Positions 6,771 to 8,865 of a stretch of DNA of 8,865 nt are shown here, piece after piece. The DNA comes from UBA9926 sp964524295 (GTDB lineage: Bacteria; Pseudomonadota; Gammaproteobacteria; Pseudomonadales; Azotimanducaceae), in NCBI GenBank assembly GCA_964524295.1, contig CAZGCW010000165.1:1-8865 (forward strand). Direction: 5' to 3'. How positions within the stretch are numbered: position 1 is the first letter of the stretch; each line of letters opens with the position of its first letter. Both the position numbers and the translations under genes were made by a program. Under the pieces are notes generated by a model. That model searched no databases. It was not told where the DNA came from and saw nothing but the letters and a program-made list of their open reading frames with translations.

Positions 6771-7159
6771 GTGAATGCTCAGGATGCCGTTGACGAGCAG
6801 CTACCAATATCGCGAGACCGCGTATACTCACGCGACATAGAGCACCAGCACTTCTCTGAATAAGATAAAACAGCGCAGAGGCGTTGGCGAAAAGTATTGC
6901 GCTTTCCTGACGCGAACCTCATTTCAACAACCCATTCAGTTGCAGAATCAAGCTACAATAATGAAAGAAAGCCGCCTTGCGATAAATCCATTACCCTGTT
7001 TAATAACGATGCTCCAGTATAAGAAATACAAGCCGTACAATTGCGTCTAGCTGAGGGTAATAAAGCCAACAATCCAGTGGCCTTCCAAGCGGTTAATGAC
7101 GACGGCGACTGGTTTGTCTGGAGAATCGTGTTCAGCCATTCTCTGAGTATGAACGGCTG

Positions 7160-7678
7160 CTATCCCCGAAGCCCAGCAATGAAAACGCTGACAAAGCTTC
7201 TGACCCGTTTTCTGAAAGTCGCCAGATCAGGAGCACCCCGTTTGAGCCCGGCGGCGCCAAGATTCAAGATTTCAGCAGCGCCCTTGCCAGTTACTCCGGC
7301 TGTCTTGAGGTCAATTTCTTCCTCTCTAGACGCTGCATTCAACGCAGTTGAAAGTAACGCCTGGAAGCGAGCGTGAGAATCCAGAACAACATCGCCACAC
7401 AGGCGGGTGAATTCGTCAAACAGTTCATCACCATGCGGGGAACCGGTGACCGCTTTTTGAAAAAGGCTGTGTCGAGCCAGCAGCGCGTTCTCCACTCTAA
7501 GCTGTAATGCTGGGACAGCCTCAGCACCGCTGGATTCACCAGCAAGATGATGTTGCGCTCGGGCCAGGGCTCGCTGATGGATAGAGAGTGAAACACTGCG
7601 AAATATTTCATCCTTGTTATCAAAATACGAATAGAGCGACGCTCTGGAAATACCCACGCGATTCGAAATATCGTCCAT
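7160..7678 (-). CDS. TetR-family transcriptional regulator, N-terminally truncated
   Basis: The 172-residue product begins directly in the helix-turn-helix: MDDISNRVG (helix 2) and SRASLYSYFDNKDEIF (recognition helix and the following linker). The C-terminal ligand-binding domain looks complete to the TAG at 7160-7162, including GSPHGDELFDEF near residues 79-90. Normal family members are about 200 residues and start with a helix of the type 'ILxAAxxLFxxxGY' that packs against the HTH; it is missing here. Upstream in frame, RKTS still fits the family ('KTSMDDI'), but a TGA at 7691-7693 blocks extension. A GTG at 7714 would give only MAREKEV before that stop. The ATG at 7678 has no convincing ribosome site. 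It may be a non-functional relic, a deletion or a sequence error. It is divergent from the CoA-transferase, the classic position for its local repressor. Confidence 0.75.
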   Translation of the reverse strand: MDDISNRVGISRASLYSYFDNKDEIFRSVSLSIHQRALARAQHHLAGESSGAEAVPALQLRVENALLARHSLFQKAVTGSPHGDELFDEFTRLCGDVVLDSHARFQALLSTALNAASREEEIDLKTAGVTGKGAAEILNLGAAGLKRGAPDLATFRKRVRSFVSVFIAGLRG

Positions 7679-7753
7679 AGAGGTTTTTCGTCATACTTCT
7701 TTTTCCCTTGCCACTTTTTGTAACGAATAATCCTTAATTCCTATATGCTTAGT

Positions 7754-7767
7754 GAAAGGCAGTTTTC
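7754..7767. promoter_or_regulatory. Degenerate second site GAAAGGCAGTTTTC
   Basis: GAAA and TTTC arms surround a 6-bp centre. It resembles a stretched version of the palindrome at 7786-7798; the centres are about 31.5 bp apart, near three helical turns, so two dimers could bind the same face. The match is loose. Confidence 0.25.
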
Positions 7768-7785
7768 TGGCATTGGTACCGCTTT

Positions 7786-7807
7786 GGAAAGGTTTTCCTC
7801 ATAAAAT
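7786..7807 (+). promoter_or_regulatory. Candidate operator GGAAAGGTTTTCC next to a -10 box for the CoA-transferase
   Basis: The inverted repeat GGAAA-ggt-TTTCC (7786-7798) sits just before TAAAAT (7802-7807), which matches five of six -10 positions. No good -35 hexamer is present at 16-18 bp. A repressor bound here would cover the promoter spacer. The site is 46 bp upstream of the CoA-transferase ATG and 107 bp upstream of the TetR ATG. A near-identical copy lies at 6758-6770. Confidence 0.4.
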
Positions 7808-7844
7808 ATCAAAGCAACGAAGTAATGATGAGAAGGATGGGTTC

Positions 7845-8865
7845 ATGCAAGGTCCACTAGAAGGAATTAAAGTAATTGATGTTTCGGCGGTAGTATCTGG
7901 CCCTTTGGCGGCAATGATTTTAGGTGACCAAGGCGCCGACGTGCTTAAGGTTGAACCGCCAAAAATCGGTGAGGTGGTTCGCCTACCAAATTTCGAACGC
8001 GGTGGTCTGACGTCATTGTTTATTAACTGTAATCGCAACAAGCGTAGCGTGACACTTGATCTCTCCAAGCCGGAAGGTGTCGAGATCATGCATCAGTTGG
8101 TTAAGGAAGCGGATGTTTTTATTCAGAATTGGCGACCTGGTGCTGCTGAGCGTATTGGACTCGGCTCGGAAACTTTGTGCAGCATCAATCCAGATCTGAT
8201 CTACTGCTCAATTTCAGGTTTTGGGCCAACCGGTCCTTATGCTGACCAGCGGGTGTATGACCCCATTATCCAAGGGCTAACCGGTCATGCTGGTATTCAG
8301 ATGAGTCCAGACTTCCCGATTCCTGATCTCGTTCGCAACATTGTTGCCGACAAATCAACATCCTATACGGCAGCTCAAGCGATCACAGCGGCGTTATTCG
8401 CTCGCGACCGGGGTGCTGGAGGTCAACTTATTGAGATTCCAATGCTGGATGCATCGCTCGCCTTTTTTTGGCCCGATGGCATGATCAAACACACATTAGA
8501 AAATACTGAGCAGCTCCCTGGAAAGTCGCTCTACGAGACGTATCGACTGTGGCATACCGAAGACGGACAAATTATTTACTTTGTGGCGTCTCAAGTAGAG
8601 CATGAGGGGTTGTTTCGGGCCTTGGACCATCCTGAATGGATTACAGATCCGAGGTTTGCAACCACAGAGACGAGAATGGAGCCGGATAACGCCGAACAAT
8701 TGGGCGCATTATTGGATGAAGCAATTCGCTCGTTTAGCACGGAAGCCCTGCTCGAGAAAATGGCACAGAACGAAGTACCGAGTGGTCGAGTCTTGCCGCT
8801 TGAAGAAGTCTTTGAAGACCCACAAATTCAGCATAACGAGAGCATCTTGGCGTTCGAGCATCCAA
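7845..8865 (+). CDS. Class III (CaiB/BaiF, family III) CoA-transferase, 3' end missing
   Basis: The frame is open from ATG 7845 to the window edge, giving 340 codons of a family that usually has about 400. AGAAGGA at 7831-7837 is a strong ribosome site and fixes the start. Family signatures in order: LEGIKVIDVS at 5-14, GADVLKVEPP at 30-39, NRNKRSVTLDLS at 63-74, ADVFIQNWRPG at 89-99, and SISGFGPTGPYA at 122-133. YDPIIQG at 138-144 follows, where Asp139 is in the position of the catalytic aspartate (Asp169 in formyl-CoA transferase) that forms the acyl-anhydride intermediate. VADKSTSYTAAQAITAALFA and GGQLIEIPMLDAS come later. Such enzymes move CoA between carboxylic acids or racemise 2-methylacyl-CoAs, usually to activate a substrate for breakdown. 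The acid is unknown. The divergent TetR gene suggests substrate-induced expression. Confidence 0.92.
   Translation, partial: MQGPLEGIKVIDVSAVVSGPLAAMILGDQGADVLKVEPPKIGEVVRLPNFERGGLTSLFINCNRNKRSVTLDLSKPEGVEIMHQLVKEADVFIQNWRPGAAERIGLGSETLCSINPDLIYCSISGFGPTGPYADQRVYDPIIQGLTGHAGIQMSPDFPIPDLVRNIVADKSTSYTAAQAITAALFARDRGAGGQLIEIPMLDASLAFFWPDGMIKHTLENTEQLPGKSLYETYRLWHTEDGQIIYFVASQVEHEGLFRALDHPEWITDPRFATTETRMEPDNAEQLGALLDEAIRSFSTEALLEKMAQNEVPSGRVLPLEEVFEDPQIQHNESILAFEHP

Larger units (their letters stand above)
6556..7159. other. Gene-poor stretch of about 600 bp with palindromes
   Basis: No convincing gene occupies this stretch between the amidohydrolase start and the end of the TetR gene. It holds two perfect palindromes (6736-6749 and 6758-6770) and an 8-bp CGTTAACG palindrome at 6695-6702, all upstream of the amidohydrolase, so its left half is probably that gene's control region. 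From about 7021 the plus strand can be read as LRLAEGNKANNPVAFQ and onward with protein-like composition. It has no ribosome site and runs into the antisense of the TetR gene, so it may be a remnant or chance. Confidence 0.5.

Noticed and set aside
6961..7047. Short plus-strand ORF starting ATG 6961 (about 27 codons)
   Set aside because: No ribosome site, no family features, and composition typical of intergenic DNA.
7799..8699. Minus-strand frames opposite the CoA-transferase
   Set aside because: The plus strand carries a continuous CaiB/BaiF protein with a strong ribosome site; the antisense frames have no recognisable features.
1..8865. CRISPR array, tRNA/rRNA gene, insertion sequence or defence system
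   Set aside because: No regularly spaced repeats, cloverleaf-like segments, transposase motifs, terminal inverted repeats or nuclease/toxin genes could be found by eye.

Overview
The window looks like a piece of a chromosome from a free-living, probably marine, gammaproteobacterium. That placement is an inference from gene content: a PepSY/PiuB-like membrane protein of the iron-uptake type, a mitochondrial-type sulfide:quinone oxidoreductase, a class III CoA-transferase, and Shine-Dalgarno/AT-rich intergenic style. No rRNA, tRNA, CRISPR array, transposase, phage gene or recognisable defence system is visible.

Layout, left to right. (1) The 3' part of a PepSY-type membrane protein gene enters from the left edge (+). 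(2) On the minus strand, about 805-1286 holds a decayed CinA-C/PncC-like gene broken over several reading frames. (3) A minus-strand pair follows: a membrane-anchored six-cysteine protein of unknown function (2206-2823), with a glutathione S-transferase-like gene (1373-2182) 23 bp downstream of it. (4) Facing away from that pair across 209 bp is a second copy of the six-cysteine family (3033-3686, +). The gap carries several short repeated sequence elements. (5) A type II sulfide:quinone oxidoreductase gene (3849-5069, +) stands alone, without the usual persulfide dioxygenase or rhodanese partner. (6) An Atz/Trz-type amidohydrolase (5185-6555, -) converges on it. (7) A gene-poor stretch of about 600 bp contains two perfect palindromes. 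(8) A TetR-type regulator (7160-7678, -) lacks the normal first helix and has an in-frame stop just upstream. (9) A divergent class III (CaiB/BaiF) CoA-transferase (7845 to the right edge, +) is cut by the window end.

How the parts may work together. The divergent six-cysteine paralogues probably form one functional unit with the GST-like gene; their function is unknown and they are the most novel content here. On the right, a 13-bp palindrome (GGAAAAGTTTTCC / GGAAAGGTTTTCC, one mismatch between copies) occurs upstream of the amidohydrolase and again just before a candidate -10 box of the CoA-transferase. This suggests, without proving it, that the TetR protein or an intact homologue controls both enzymes as a small catabolic regulon. 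The broken cinA-like gene and the truncated regulator show gene decay in this region.

All calls come from reading translations and motifs by eye; no database search or folding was run.
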